Part shown: piece by piece, positions 42,453 through 52,989 of the stretch
How the letters are laid out: every line of letters begins with the position of its first letter
Numbering within the stretch: the stretch's first letter is position 1
Origin: Allomyces macrogynus ATCC 38327
Taxonomy: Eukaryota > Blastocladiomycota > Blastocladiomycetes > Blastocladiales > Blastocladiaceae
Direction of reading: 5' to 3'
NCBI GenBank assembly: GCA_000151295.1
Contig: GG745345.1
Coordinates: 573,104-628,241, forward strand
DNA length: 55,138 bases
The notes under the pieces: model-generated
What the model was told of the DNA's origin: nothing
Database searches by the model: none
What the model saw: the letters and a program-made list of their open reading frames with translations, nothing else
Made by a program: the position numbers and the translations under genes

Positions 42453-44144
42453 TCAGTACACCAGGTGAATCGTCACTTTGCCGTCGCGGATGGCAAACTT
42501 TTGCACCGCCGGGACTGTGCGTCCATTGACCTTGATCTGGCGATCCTTTGGGTCGCGCCAAACCATGGCGAACGCGCGCGGCATGCCCGGCACATGCATT
42601 GCCTCAATCTGCGCGACCTTGGCCGCATCGCCGTTCGCCCGCGCCGCCGCGAGCGCCTCGGCGAGCCGCAAGCTGACCTGCGCGTAGGCCGACTCGAGCG
42701 CGTGCTCGGCAGCCGCCACGAGCAGCGGAATCGTCAGGTCGGCAGGCGGCATGCGCACGGCCGACGAAATGTGCAGCTTGTCGTCGGTGAACGTGACCTT
42801 GACCGATGCTGGTGATGCGGGCGCGGATGCAGGTGCGGGCGCACGAGAGAGTGCTGGATTGGCAACGGGTGGGACGGGCGATGGCAGCGGCGATGGAATT
42901 GGTGACGGGAGTACCGATAACGGTGCGGAAGAAAATGGGGGGGCGAGCGATTCTGCCGACGGAGATACCGGAGGAGCATGCAAGAGCGCAGAAGCAGGAT
43001 CGGGTGATGGCGGTGCGCGCGGCGGTCGTGGTGGGGAGGGGCCAGCAACAGCAGGTGCTGAACCGAGATCAGCAGTGACCGGTCGCCGTGGCCTCAGTGG
43101 TGGTGGCGCCTTGATTGGTACAGCCGACGACACCGCGGATGACGCCATGGTGCTGTGCGGGTCGACCGCACGCGGTGGCCGCACCACCTGCCGCGGTGGA
43201 GGCGTCCATACGTCATGATTCAGGTCCGTCGAGGCAGGAACATGCGGCATGGCCGGCATCGTCTGTCTCGGTGGCGGCGTCCACACGTCGTTTCGATTCT
43301 GCTGCTGCCCGAGCGGCGGCGCCGTCTGTGCCGACACGTGGCTGCGGCCGCCGTCATCGTCGTCGTCGTGGTACCCGAGCGACGCGTCGGGTCGTCGTGG
43401 TCCAGGGTACACGCGCACGGGCGACGTGGGGACCGATCGTGGCGGTGGGAAAGAGCGCGGAGATGCCGGTTCTGCCAGGTGGAGACTTGACGGAACGTTC
43501 AGGTCAGGTCGGGGGTTCGTTGGCGGCTGCACGACGAGCTGCGGCGCGAGTGGCGCGAGTGCAGGGAGCGGGGACACCGGGCCGTTGTTGCCACCGATCG
43601 CGTATGGCTGTTGCTGCGCGTACGGTGACGGCGGTAGCACTCCACTCGGCGAAAGCGCGCTTGCTGGTGGCGGAGGATACGCGTTGCCCTCAGCAGCTGG
43701 TGCGAGGATCGTTGGTGGTCCAACCGTAGCCGCGCCCGTCGCCGCGGTCGAGGGTATCGCGTACGCGCCAGGCGCCGGCGCGCGTGCCGGGTCCAAAAAG
43801 TCGATGACGGCCGGATGGCGCGAAATATTGGGTGGAAGTGCGAGCAAGTCGAGAACGTAGTACTCGACGCCCTTGCGCAAGCGGCGCTCCGTGACGGGGT
43901 CCCGGTGCGACGGCAGGTCCGGCAAGAACGGCAGTGACCGCGGCATGCGGCCAGTGCGCCCAGACTCGTCCGGGAACGCGAGCAGGAGCACTGCGTGCAG
44001 TGCTACCAGGTCGTCATAGGTGCGGACGAGTGGCAGTGACCCGGACACGGCGAGCGAGAAGACACCAGGCGCGCGCTCGTCGACAGAAATGTCAGGTGGA
44101 GCACCGCCGGTACCGACGCCGAGGGGCGCGGCGGGCGCGGGCAT
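42453..44144 (-). CDS. PX-domain protein with possible C-terminal PB1-like domain (Bem1-like plan)
   Basis: The frame gives 563 aa from ATG 44144. A PX-type lipid-binding domain is visible near the N-terminus (VFSLAVSGSLPLVRTYDDLV, then LPFLPDLPSHRDPVTERRLR, GVEYYVLDLLALPPNISRHP and VIDFLDP). A long Pro/Ser/Ala-rich linker follows. The last 110 residues are compact (VKVTFTDDKLHISSAVRMPP ... IKVNGRTVPAVQKFAIRDGK) and may be PB1-like. PX plus PB1 without SH3 recalls the C-terminal half of the polarity scaffold Bem1. The N-terminus is uncertain: ATG 44386 opens a different frame with a poly-Asp run (NGLDDDDDGDDDNDDENWPC) that also looks coding but needs a frame change near 44.2 kb to reach the PX domain. 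Confidence 0.6.
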   Translation of the reverse strand: MPAPAAPLGVGTGGAPPDISVDERAPGVFSLAVSGSLPLVRTYDDLVALHAVLLLAFPDESGRTGRMPRSLPFLPDLPSHRDPVTERRLRKGVEYYVLDLLALPPNISRHPAVIDFLDPARAPAPGAYAIPSTAATGAATVGPPTILAPAAEGNAYPPPPASALSPSGVLPPSPYAQQQPYAIGGNNGPVSPLPALAPLAPQLVVQPPTNPRPDLNVPSSLHLAEPASPRSFPPPRSVPTSPVRVYPGPRRPDASLGYHDDDDDGGRSHVSAQTAPPLGQQQNRNDVWTPPPRQTMPAMPHVPASTDLNHDVWTPPPRQVVRPPRAVDPHSTMASSAVSSAVPIKAPPPLRPRRPVTADLGSAPAVAGPSPPRPPRAPPSPDPASALLHAPPVSPSAESLAPPFSSAPLSVLPSPIPSPLPSPVPPVANPALSRAPAPASAPASPASVKVTFTDDKLHISSAVRMPPADLTIPLLVAAAEHALESAYAQVSLRLAEALAAARANGDAAKVAQIEAMHVPGMPRAFAMVWRDPKDRQIKVNGRTVPAVQKFAIRDGKVTIHLVY

Positions 44145-44652
44145 CGGGTCGGAAACGGCCGCGGCGCTCGCAGGGGCACAAGCAGGCGGTGGTGGGCGGG
44201 ATGCAGAGACGCCCAGCTTGACAAGCGCAGGGGCGGTACGCGCCGAGGGTGGACAGGCGAGTGCGGCGGGTCGCCGCGCGAGGGAGGCCTGTGTGTCGGC
44301 GTGCAAGGCCAGTTCTCGTCGTCGTTGTCGTCGTCGCCGTCGTCGTCGTCGTCGAGGCCGTTGATGTTGTGATGCGGACTTGGCATGTTGATATGGTCGC
44401 CACGAGCACAGGGAATTGCCTGCACAGCGCCGATACACGTGCGTGGCGACAGCACAGGCATCTCACGCTTGCTGAATGCTTGTGCTGGCCGCCGAATCCG
44501 AATGGTCGAAAAAAAGACGTGCCCCGCTTTGTAACGTGCCCTCCACAGCACCACATGACGTGCCTGCCACATGCATCAGATCAGCTCTCCTCTCGCTTGC
44601 TCACCGTTTGCTTCATTGCACGACCATCCAGCAGCTGTAAATCCACGACGCC
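44145..44652. promoter_or_regulatory. Divergent region upstream of the PX-protein and BUD22 genes
   Basis: About 500 nt with a possible 5' exon of the PX gene (44386 to about 44200, - strand, poly-Asp encoded by a GTC/TCG repeat at 44316-44354). From 44387 to 44652 it is non-coding and must carry promoters for both directions. Confidence 0.35.
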
Positions 44653-46494
44653 ATGGCCGGCGCACACTCCAAGCACGGGCACGGCAAACGCGGTGCCCGC
44701 CGCGGCGGCAGTCACGGTGGCGGCAACCGCCGCGGCCCCAAACCCGTCGATTGGGCTGACCTGATCCCGGCCAAGATGGTCGGTGCCCACTCCTTTCCAT
44801 CACCGAGCCAGTTATCCCATTGCTGACTCCCGAATCCGTTGCAGCACCATGCGCGCAAGACGCTCCACCAGGCCGCGCGCAAGGCCAAGCAATTCGAGGC
44901 GCAGAAACTGATCAAGAAACTCAAGTCCGACCCGTGCGTGCCCCCTTCGTTCCATTTTGGCAAGCTTCCACGCTCATCCACTTGATTGCGCCCGCAGATC
45001 CAATACGGTCCTGGCGTCGCGGCTTGACCGCGTCAAGCACGCGCACCTCGCGGACCTCGCCGACCACTGGTTCCACCGCCTGCTGTCGACGACCGTCGAC
45101 TTGCGCGCGTGGGCCGACAAGTTTGTGCCGACCACGACGCTCGTACTGGACGATGCCGAGACCGTGTCCCTGCTCAAGGGGTCGAAAGCCGTGCGTGACG
45201 GAATCGCGTCGATTGCGGCGGATTTGATGAGGTTGGTCGCGCGGTCGTTGGGCAAGACGGTGGAGAGCAAGCCGGGACCGGCGTCGAACGGTGTGGCCGA
45301 ATCGAACGATGCAGCGTCGTCGTCGAGCGATGAGGAGAGCGACGGCGAGGAGGACGTGGTAATGGCCGGCGACGACGCGCGCGCGTCGAGCGGGTTCAAT
45401 GAACTTGGTGCGGAGGATCTCGTGCGGAGTGGCGACGAAGATGGGTCGAGTGATGACGAGGACGGCGACGATTCGAGTGACGATGATGACGGGAGCGACC
45501 AGGATGGGAGCAGCGACGGCGACGAGGGCCACACATCCATCACCGCTGATGCCGACGTCGCGATCGCGCCCGACTTTACCGACCCGATTGTGCGCGCCGC
45601 GCTCCGCGCAGCTCAAAAACGGCCGCGCGCCGACTCCTCGTCCGATTCCGACGACGCCGACGACTCGGACGACCACGTGAGCTGGAGCAGCGACGACGAG
45701 GACGGCGGGCGCGACGCCGCCGACGACATGTACGACTCGGACGGCGAGTTGATTCCGGAGGCCGAGCGCGCGGAGCGGCGGGCCGCCAAGGCCACAGCGC
45801 GACCGGCGCTGGACGATAGTGATGACGAAGTGGAGGGTGGCAAGAAGGAGGAGAAGAAGAAGAAGCGCAAGAACCGGCCGGGACAGCAGGCGAGGAAAAA
45901 GTGCGATTTCCTGAACTCGCGTGTGCACTCGATTTCGGTGAGATTGTTGACTTGCGTTTCCGTAGACGGTTCCTTGAACGTACGGGTCAAGCGCCACCAC
46001 CACCGGCGCGTGGACGCGGTCGTGGCCGTGGTCGCGGCGAGTCGGGCCCGGGAGCACGCACGTTTGACGGCCACGGACCGGCATCCGAATCCGCAGGACG
46101 TGCCCCTTTCCGAGGACACGGCCGCGGCGCACCTGCAGGCCGTGGCGCACCGTCATCGCGCGGTGGATTTGCTGGTCGCGGCGGCGCACCTCCTTCCCGC
46201 GGCGGGTTCGCCGACCGCGGTGCGCCCTCCTCGCGCGGCGGAATCACGGACCGCGGAGCACCATCTTTGCGTGGTGGTGTCGCTGACCGCGGTGCATCAG
46301 CTCCGCGCGGCGGGTTCGCCGGTCGTGGTGGTCCCTCATCTCGCGGTGCACCAGCAGCCCGCGGTACACGCGAGGACGCGACTGCCGGCAACTTGCACCC
46401 GAGTTGGGAAGCCAAGCGCGCCGAGCGTGAGCGGCTGCAGGCGCTCGCAGCGGCGGCGAAACCGACTAAGATCGTGTTCGACAACGACGACTAG
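44653..46494 (+). CDS. BUD22: Bud22/SRFBP1 ribosome biogenesis protein
   Basis: Exons 44653-44778, 44845-44933, 44998-45900 and 45966-46494 join in phase to 548 aa. Bud22 is a nucleolar factor needed for 18S rRNA processing and small-subunit assembly. The N-terminal Bud22 helical region is seen in exons 2-3 (ARKTLHQAARKAKQFEAQKL, SRLDRVKHAHLADLADHWFH). A long Asp/Glu/Ser acidic middle follows, then KKEEKKKKRKNRPGQQARKK. The C-terminal motif LHPSWEAKRAERERLQALAA ending KIVFDNDD is diagnostic. Exon 4 also contains an unusual run of RGG/RG repeats (SSRGGFAGRGGAPPSRGGFA and similar, about 130 residues) between the basic region and the C-terminal motif. The N-terminus is basic, Gly/Arg/His-rich. 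Confidence 0.87.
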
Positions 46495-46553
46495 CTCCGC
46501 TCCACATCCTTGTCATTTATTCTGGGCGTGCCAATGGAATGGAATGTATTTCT

Positions 46554-48640
46554 TTAGTGCCACTCTTGTCCCTTTCGCCAGTCACAGTCCCAGTACCGCA
46601 CGACCACATGCCGCTGCGGCATCCCCGTGGCCGCATCGCGCATCGTCTGGGCCTCGGCGTCGCGCGGCGGGTCGACTTGCGCGTGCGCATCGCGCTTGTA
46701 GTGCGAGGCTGCCGTTTGCCTGGCATGCGTCTGCTTGGTGCGCAGGTTCACGTGCATCAACGCGCGCCGGCGCATTTCCCACTCGTTCCACTGGTACGTT
46801 GCGTCGATGTTGCGGTCGATAATGTGCGTGTCGACTTGCGTGCCGACCTCGCACACGAGCGTGCGTTGGCCGAGGAGCGCCTGCCGCGTGAGTGCGTCGG
46901 CCTAGATCGCGAAATGATGCGGCAGTGAGCGTGGGGTGGGTCGGTTGGGAGAGAGGAACACCGTGTTTCGCACGTTTTCGAGCGCGCGAATCGATGGGAA
47001 GTACCCGGACAGCTGCAGGAGCTGCACGAGGCCCATGAGCTCTCGCGCCAAGTCGAAGACGCCCGTCAAGTACCTACGCACACCGATCGATCAGACGAGG
47101 ATGGTTAGCGTGGCCCCCGTCGCGTCGATCAGAAACAAATGAGCAACACAGCATACTGCTAGGGCGCCGCTGCAAACTGCTTCGCCTCACTCGGCGTACG
47201 GAACGCATACAGTTTATCGCGGTACTTGATAACTCCATGATTCCAATTCCCCGGCACGACGAGTCCCAACGTCCTGGGCGCGACGAGCGACACTGGGCAA
47301 AACCCGCCCAACTCGACCGGCAACTTCGCACACTGCGCCGTATTCCCCGGATGCAACACCTCCATATCGCACCCGGGCGCGCCCAAATGCGGCCGGTGCC
47401 GCACTTTCGTCGCCTCGCTCTGCAACGTTGCCACAGCGGCCACAATCGCATCGTCCGGCATCGGCGCGACTTCTATGGGCTCGCGCTGCGCCGCATCCCG
47501 GACGCTCGCCGGTGCCTGCGCGAGCAAATGGACCAGTTCGAGCCCCAGGACGTCGGTCGCGGTATTCTCGCTGGGCGTAACGGCGGCGCCAATCCCGGCC
47601 ATGTGCCCGGCCGACTCAAAGAGTGCGAGCGTATCGAGGATTCCACGACCGAACGCGTCGAGAAACAGCTCGTCCTGGAACCCGCGCCAGAGCGCAGCCA
47701 ATTCCATGAACCGCGGGTAGACGTGGTCGACGGGTACGGCGGCGCGCGCGCGGCACGCGGCCGCAAGGTCCCTCAAGGACGCCGCCATCTATCGTCGAGC
47801 GCGCGCAGCGCCGCGGACGATGCCTCGATCTGTTCGCGCACCGAGTCGAGGTAGATGAGTAGTTGACGGTAAGAAACGAGCGCGGTCGCCATGCGTGCGG
47901 AGACGTCGGGCGCGACGACGGCCGGTTCCGCCGAGAGGATCGCGGCCATGGCCTTGATTCTCAGTTCGGCGTCGGAGGTCTTTTCCTTGATGAGCGCGAA
48001 TGCGTCCTTGATTTCGCGCGAGCTCAGTTCCGGGATGTTTTCAATCTTGTCGCGGCTCGCCTTGTTTACGTGCCGGTTGAAGAGCCGGATCCCGGAAACC
48101 AGTTGCGCGAGCCCGTTCAGCTGCCGCTCCTTGTCGGGCCGCGGCAGCGCGAGGTACGTCGCGACCTCGCCCTGCGGGAAGACGGATTCGAGCGCGACCG
48201 CGGCCTCGCGCGCGACCTGCACGTCGGTCGGGTTGCCCATGGCCGATTTCAGCAGGACGTAGCCCACCATCTTGCGTTGGAGCGCGTCGAGTGCCGCCGC
48301 CGACAACATCCCCGCGGCTTTCCCGCCGCCGGGTGATGTCGCGCAGGATCGGCGAGACCGTGTTCTTGCGCGCTAAGTGCTCGCGGTGCAGGAACTCGGC
48401 CTGTTGCGGGAACGTCGAGTCAAAATAGACTTGCGCCTTGACCGTGACGGATTCCGGGTCGTTGTCGGCGGCGAGTTTGCGCGCACAGAGCTCGACGAGC
48501 CGGTCGATGTCGTCCTTGGCAAAGACGGCGTCCCGCGGAAGGAATGGTTGCGGTGCCGGCGGTCGAGTACGGCATGGTGGCTGGCTACTGGTTCAACGGT
48601 GCAGTCGAATCTCGCCGAATCTAAGGCGCTTCATGATGAA
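46554..48640 (-). pseudogene. CFAP206: CFAP206/FAP206 radial-spoke adaptor, frame broken
   Basis: CFAP206 docks radial spoke 2 and dynein c to the axoneme. From 5' to 3' on the - strand: DIDRLVELCARKL and KAQVYFDSTFPQQAEFLHRE (48540-48330), then ALQRKMVGYVLLKSAMGNPT, KERQLNGLAQLVSGIRLFNR (48309-47787), then VPVDHVYPRFMELAALWRGF to KYRDKLYAFRTPSEAKQF (47780-47162), exon 47073-46974 (YLTGVFDLARELMGLVQLLQ), exon 46901-46554 (TQVDTHIIDRNIDATYQWNE, WEMRRRALMHVNLR). The family order is complete. The defects are a frame change near 48312, another near 47786 and an in-frame TAG at 47161-47159 just before a good GTATGC donor. A weaker GTTTGC donor upstream would bypass the TAG. The first exon is not resolved. 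It could be a pseudogene or sequence error. Confidence 0.72.
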
Positions 48641-48895
48641 AGAAATGCAGCAAGTTGCGCCCGGCCACAAGGGCTAGAGGTGGGGCTGTTGGCTTCGTCG
48701 ACGTCGATAACGTTGGGAACGACTTGCTTTGCGGTACGTTGGACATTGGATCCACACTCGAAGAAACGTGATCGCGGCAGACGCTTTGATCAACTCTTCT
48801 TCTCCCGTTTCTTCTTTCGCCCAAAACAGAAAATGTTTCTCCTCTACCAAAGCGCCAGAACCGACGTCTACCCTCTCCCCCTCCGATCCAACACT

Positions 48896-50474
48896 TTACA
48901 CAACGCGTACATGCCACCACGGCACCGCCTTCAACTCCACCCCCTCGACGCGCTCCAAACACTCGCCGCGCGTCTGCATATCGCTCAGCACCATTTCGCG
49001 AAACGCGACGTAATCCTTGTACATGTCGCGCTTGCCCCACAGTTTACACGCCGTAATACTTGCCCTTCCCTCTTTCGTGTCGAGTGACGCCGACCGCCGC
49101 ACTTCCTCACACCATTCCTTGAACTGCTTCTGCGAGGCCTTGAGTTCTTGTCGCTTTTGTTCTTCGTCGCCGACAAACGTCTTGGTGTCAAGGTGTTTCA
49201 TTGGGTAGCCGTCGAGGATCGCGAAGCGGCAGTATCCGAGACTGCCTATTGTCAAGGGTCAGCTGGTGGAGAAGGTGGGGAGAGGTGAGGAGGAGGGGCA
49301 GAGACGTACTGCACACAGGATAGAAACTGTTATCGACGCCCCAGGACGCCGACGTGTCCCACGGCGTCAAGGTCCATGCGCACGCGTAGGCGCCGCGCGA
49401 GATAACTGCGAATCGTGTGCGTGAGCGAGAGAACGAGCGGAGTTTCACGAGGGAACCACCAGTGCGTACTCGGTGCCATCATTTCGACAAAACTAAAACA
49501 GATGGAGAACGTGAGCCACCTCCTTCCCAACCCACACGCAAAACCGTCCAAACGTACTTTGCCCAATGCCCGACCTCATTCTCCACGACCCTCTCCTCAA
49601 TCACCCCTTGGTCAAAATGCGTCCCGACCGTCAATGCCGGCTGCGCAAAATGAACATTGTACCTCCTCATCGTCTCGGTCGCATTGACCGGACTCCACTC
49701 GAAATCCAAGACCATATCGTCGTCGAGCAACCAGATATAATCGTAATGCAGCGCGACTTCCGGCGGAATAAACCGCTTCGCGTACCAGAACTTGGCCTGC
49801 CGCGCAACCCGAATCGCGGTCACGTTCGCGAACCACGGGAATTTGGACCAGTCGGACTGGTCCCAGATGAACAGCATGAACGTGAACCGATCGAGCCCGA
49901 ATTGGTGCACGAGCGTGTTGATTCGGGACTTGGCGGATTCACCGACGGGGACGGCGACAAGGCCGAGTTTGCGCGGTGGGGTTGGGGCTGGTGACGCTGG
50001 TGTTGCGGGTGGTGGAGGTCGTGGCCATGCGCGGGAACTACCGACCGCCGCCGGAGACCTCGCCGCTTGCTCCGCGGCACCGGATCGGACATGTTCGACC
50101 CCCGCGATCCGGGGCTCAAGGAACGCAAACGCCGAGTCGATCCGGGTGCGGTGGAAATGGACCGGGGATTCCGGCACGTGGTCGAACGCGTCGTCAAGCA
50201 CGTCCGCGGGCTGAACGTCCTCCGCGGTCGGCTCGTCCTCCAGCGGCGGCGCAGCGCGTCGAAAGTACGCCGTGACGAGCAGGACGGCGGCGAGCGCGAC
50301 GAGGAGCCACTTGGTCGTGCGCCGCGAGAGCCGTGACGGGGGCCTGGCGGCCAGCGCGCCGGCGAACGATAGCGGGACTCGTGGTCCTGCCCGGCCGTGG
50401 TGGAATTTCGGGTCGTCGTCGCCGTCCATGGTGGCGGCGCGGATTGTGGTGGTGTGGGCGTACAGCGCGGACAT
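48896..50474 (-). CDS. DUF707 family type II membrane protein, copy R1
   Basis: Exons on the - strand are 50474-49558, 49492-49470 (23 nt), 49405-49310 and 49245-48896; phases agree and give 461 aa. The membrane anchor is at about residues 56-71 after SRRTTKW. The DUF707 domain starts at KLGLVAVPVGESAKSRINTL. Landmarks are FMLFIWDQSDWSKFPWF, RQAKFWYAKRFIPP, YDYIWLLDDDMVLDFEW, YNVHFAQPALTVG, the microexon FVEMMAP, ISRGAYACAWTLTPWDTS, SWGVDNSFYPVC and LGYCRFAILDGYPMKHLDTK, ending in WWHVRVV. The DDD motif is a candidate metal site by analogy with GT-A enzymes. ATG 50474 aligns with the starts of R2 and R3 through the shared DDDP/DDPK motif. Central sequence is identical to R2 over 229 nt. Confidence 0.87.
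49654..49882 (-). repeat. 229-nt tract identical to 51705-51933 (R1/R2 conversion tract)
   Basis: Base-for-base identical to 51705-51933 by direct comparison (constant offset 2051). It spans the FIWDQSDW to NVHFA coding region, including the DDD motif. Identity covers synonymous positions, while sequence on both sides diverges at once. Confidence 0.93.
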
Positions 50475-50899
50475 GGCGAGATGTGGTGGGTGCAATAAGG
50501 GGCGCGTGCAACGAAGACGGCGCGCGCAGTCGCTTGGTGCGCGCGTCAACGACGACGCGGTCGGTTCGAGTTGTTGGTGGAGTGGTGGAGGAGTGTTGGT
50601 ATCAGCACCGACAAGAATGCAATGGGCTTTGTCGGCAACTGGATCGAGGGCGTGTTGCAGAGCGGCCAGGGTATTGTTGGTGGCGAAACGGGAAGGGCAG
50701 CGCAATGTGCAGGAAAATGGCAGTCAACCTGGCGAAACAAAAAGGCCACAGCTGACGACGCCACACGCCTCGGCGGTCGAATATGATCGCATCGGGATAC
50801 CTTGATCTCTCTCTCCCTTCCGCTTGTCGACTCGACGCTGTGGCATCGCGGAGGACGCACAACGCACCCAAGATTCCCATTCCGCTCATCATCCCCCCT

Positions 50900-52540
50900 C
50901 TACACAACCCGCACCTGCCACCACGGCACCGCCCACATTTCAGCTCCCCCCTTCAAAACCTCCGCACTTTCAAAACACGTTTCCCAACCCCCCTCTTCGA
51001 CGTCCGCGTCCGCCGGCGTCATCTCGCGGAACGTGACATAATTGCCGAACGGGTCGCGCATCGCGAGTCGGCGACACACGTCGAGCGCAAAGTACCCTTC
51101 TTTCGTGTCGGGCGAGGCCGTTTTGCGTACGTCGGCACACCAGTCAAGAAATTGCTTATGCGACGCCTCGACCTCGCGCAGTTTCTTGTCGACCTCGCCG
51201 ACGAACGTGCGCGTGTCGAGGTGTTTCATTGGGTAGGCGTCGAGGACCGCGAACCGGCAGTACCCGAGGCCGCCTGGGGTGGAAGGAGGGGAGGGTGGGC
51301 GGCGAGCATGGTGAGGGCGGGGTTGGAGGCGACAAAAGTGGGTGGAGAGGGAGCGGAACAACGTACTGCACACCGGGTAGAAACTGTTATCGACGCCCCA
51401 CGACGATGACGTGTCCCAGGGCGTGAGCGTCCACGCGCACCAGTAGGCGCCGCGCGAGATGACTGCAGAAGCGAGCGTGAGCGACAACGATCATGCAATC
51501 CGGCACACCGACAGTACGTACTCGGCCCCATCATTTCGACAAAACTAGATGTGGCAACAGGTGAGCACTCTGCACCGTGGAGAACAAAGAACAATAAACC
51601 CCACGTACTTGGTCCAATGCCCGACCGCAAACTCCTCCACGCGCTTCTCAATCGCCCCCTGATCAAAATGCTCGCCGACCGTCAACGCCGACTGCGCAAA
51701 ATGCACATTGTACCTCCTCATCGTCTCGGTCGCATTGACCGGACTCCACTCGAAATCCAAGACCATATCGTCGTCGAGCAACCAGATATAATCGTAATGC
51801 AGCGCGACTTCCGGCGGAATAAACCGCTTCGCGTACCAGAACTTGGCCTGCCGCGCAACCCGAATCGCGGTCACGTTCGCGAACCACGGGAATTTGGACC
51901 AGTCGGACTGGTCCCAGATGAACAGCATGAACGCGAACTGCTCGAGCCCGAATTGACGGACGAGCGTATCGATCCGAAACTTGGCCGTTTCGCCGACGGG
52001 GATCGCGACCAGACCGAGCTTGCGCGACGGGACGGGGACGTGGTCGACCTTGCGCGCGGTACTGCCGTCGTCGTTGGCGGCGTCCGACATGGACGCACGA
52101 GTGAATCCCGGCTCCAGTCCGACGATCCGCGGCTCGAGAAACGCGAATCCCGGGTCGATGCGCGACCGGTAAAAGTGGATCTGGTCGTGCGGCACAAGCA
52201 GCGCCGGTGGAGCCGGTGGAGCCGGCACGGGGTCGTCGATGTCCAGCTCTGGCGGTGTCGCGTGGTGCCGCGCGAGTTCCGTGAGCAGGAACATGGCAGC
52301 CGCGATCAAGATGAGCCAGGTCGCGCAGCGGCGGGAACAACGAATTCGCAACGAGGGCGTGGCGAACGGTTTGCGCGGCGCGCGCGGCGGCGTGAAGGCG
52401 GGCCGGCCGACATGGGCAACTGCGGACCCGTCGTTCAAGAGAAACGCGGCGGAGCCGGTGGTCGCGGGACGAGCGTGGATTATCGGGTCGTCGTCGTCGC
52501 CCGCGAGGAAGACACGGTCGGTGCGGAGGAACGTTGGCAT
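50900..52540 (-). CDS. DUF707 family type II membrane protein, copy R2
   Basis: Exons on the - strand are 52540-51609, 51544-51522 (23 nt), 51462-51367 and 51273-50900; they give 474 aa. The N-terminus has GDDDDPIIHARPATTGSAAF, shared with R3, then a membrane anchor at about residues 73-90 after CSRRCATW. The catalytic-like core (FIWDQSDWSKFPWF, WLLDDDMVLDFEW) is identical to R1. The microexon encodes FVEMMGP. Later landmarks are ISRGAYWCAWTLTPWDTS, SWGVDNSFYPVC, LGYCRFAVLDAYPMKHLDTR and a WWQVRVV end. It lies 425 nt downstream of R3's tail-to-head position and upstream of R1 in the same direction. Intron positions and phases are the same as in R1 and R3. Confidence 0.87.
51705..51933 (-). 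repeat. 229-nt tract identical to 49654-49882 (R1/R2 conversion tract)
   Basis: Partner of the R1 tract. R3 differs at many synonymous positions in the same region, so selection on the protein cannot alone explain the R1/R2 identity. Confidence 0.93.
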
Positions 52541-52989
52541 GGCGGGTGAGCGTCGAAGCGGCGCGGCGGTGATGACGATCGTGGCGGTGATGGGCGGGCA
52601 GCGAGGTGGACGAGAGAGAGCGCCGAGTGCAAGAGAGTAGTTGCTCGTGCCGGACCGGCAGCGAGGTGCCGCCGATGCGAGCTCTTGCGTGGCCGGTGCG
52701 CGCCGTAGGCCGCATCGCAAAAAGGGAGCCGTGAGCCATTGTGGGAAGTTGAGCGTGAGATGGTCCAGACTCTGGAGCTGCATCGGACCAGCAGGAGTGG
52801 AGCTGGTCAACGGCGGGGGATCTTGCCGGCATTGACCGCGAGACGCGAGACGAGCCGCCAACCACGTCCTGCCAGGACCGGCTCGTTGCGCAGTGGTCAG
52901 ACGCCATGCATGAAATAACGAACCTGATCAATAAATTCCCTCCACTACCCGCCCTCCCCTCCTCCTCCGCGCCGCTCCTCTCCACTCCA

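Noticed and set aside
44921..46189. 422-codon - strand frame over BUD22
   Set aside because: It is antisense to the acidic region of BUD22, whose four exons join in phase and end in the diagnostic motif.
47773..48309. Two independent adjacent genes at 47159-47788 and 47773-48309
   Set aside because: They encode consecutive parts of CFAP206 in the right order, so they are one gene split by frame changes.
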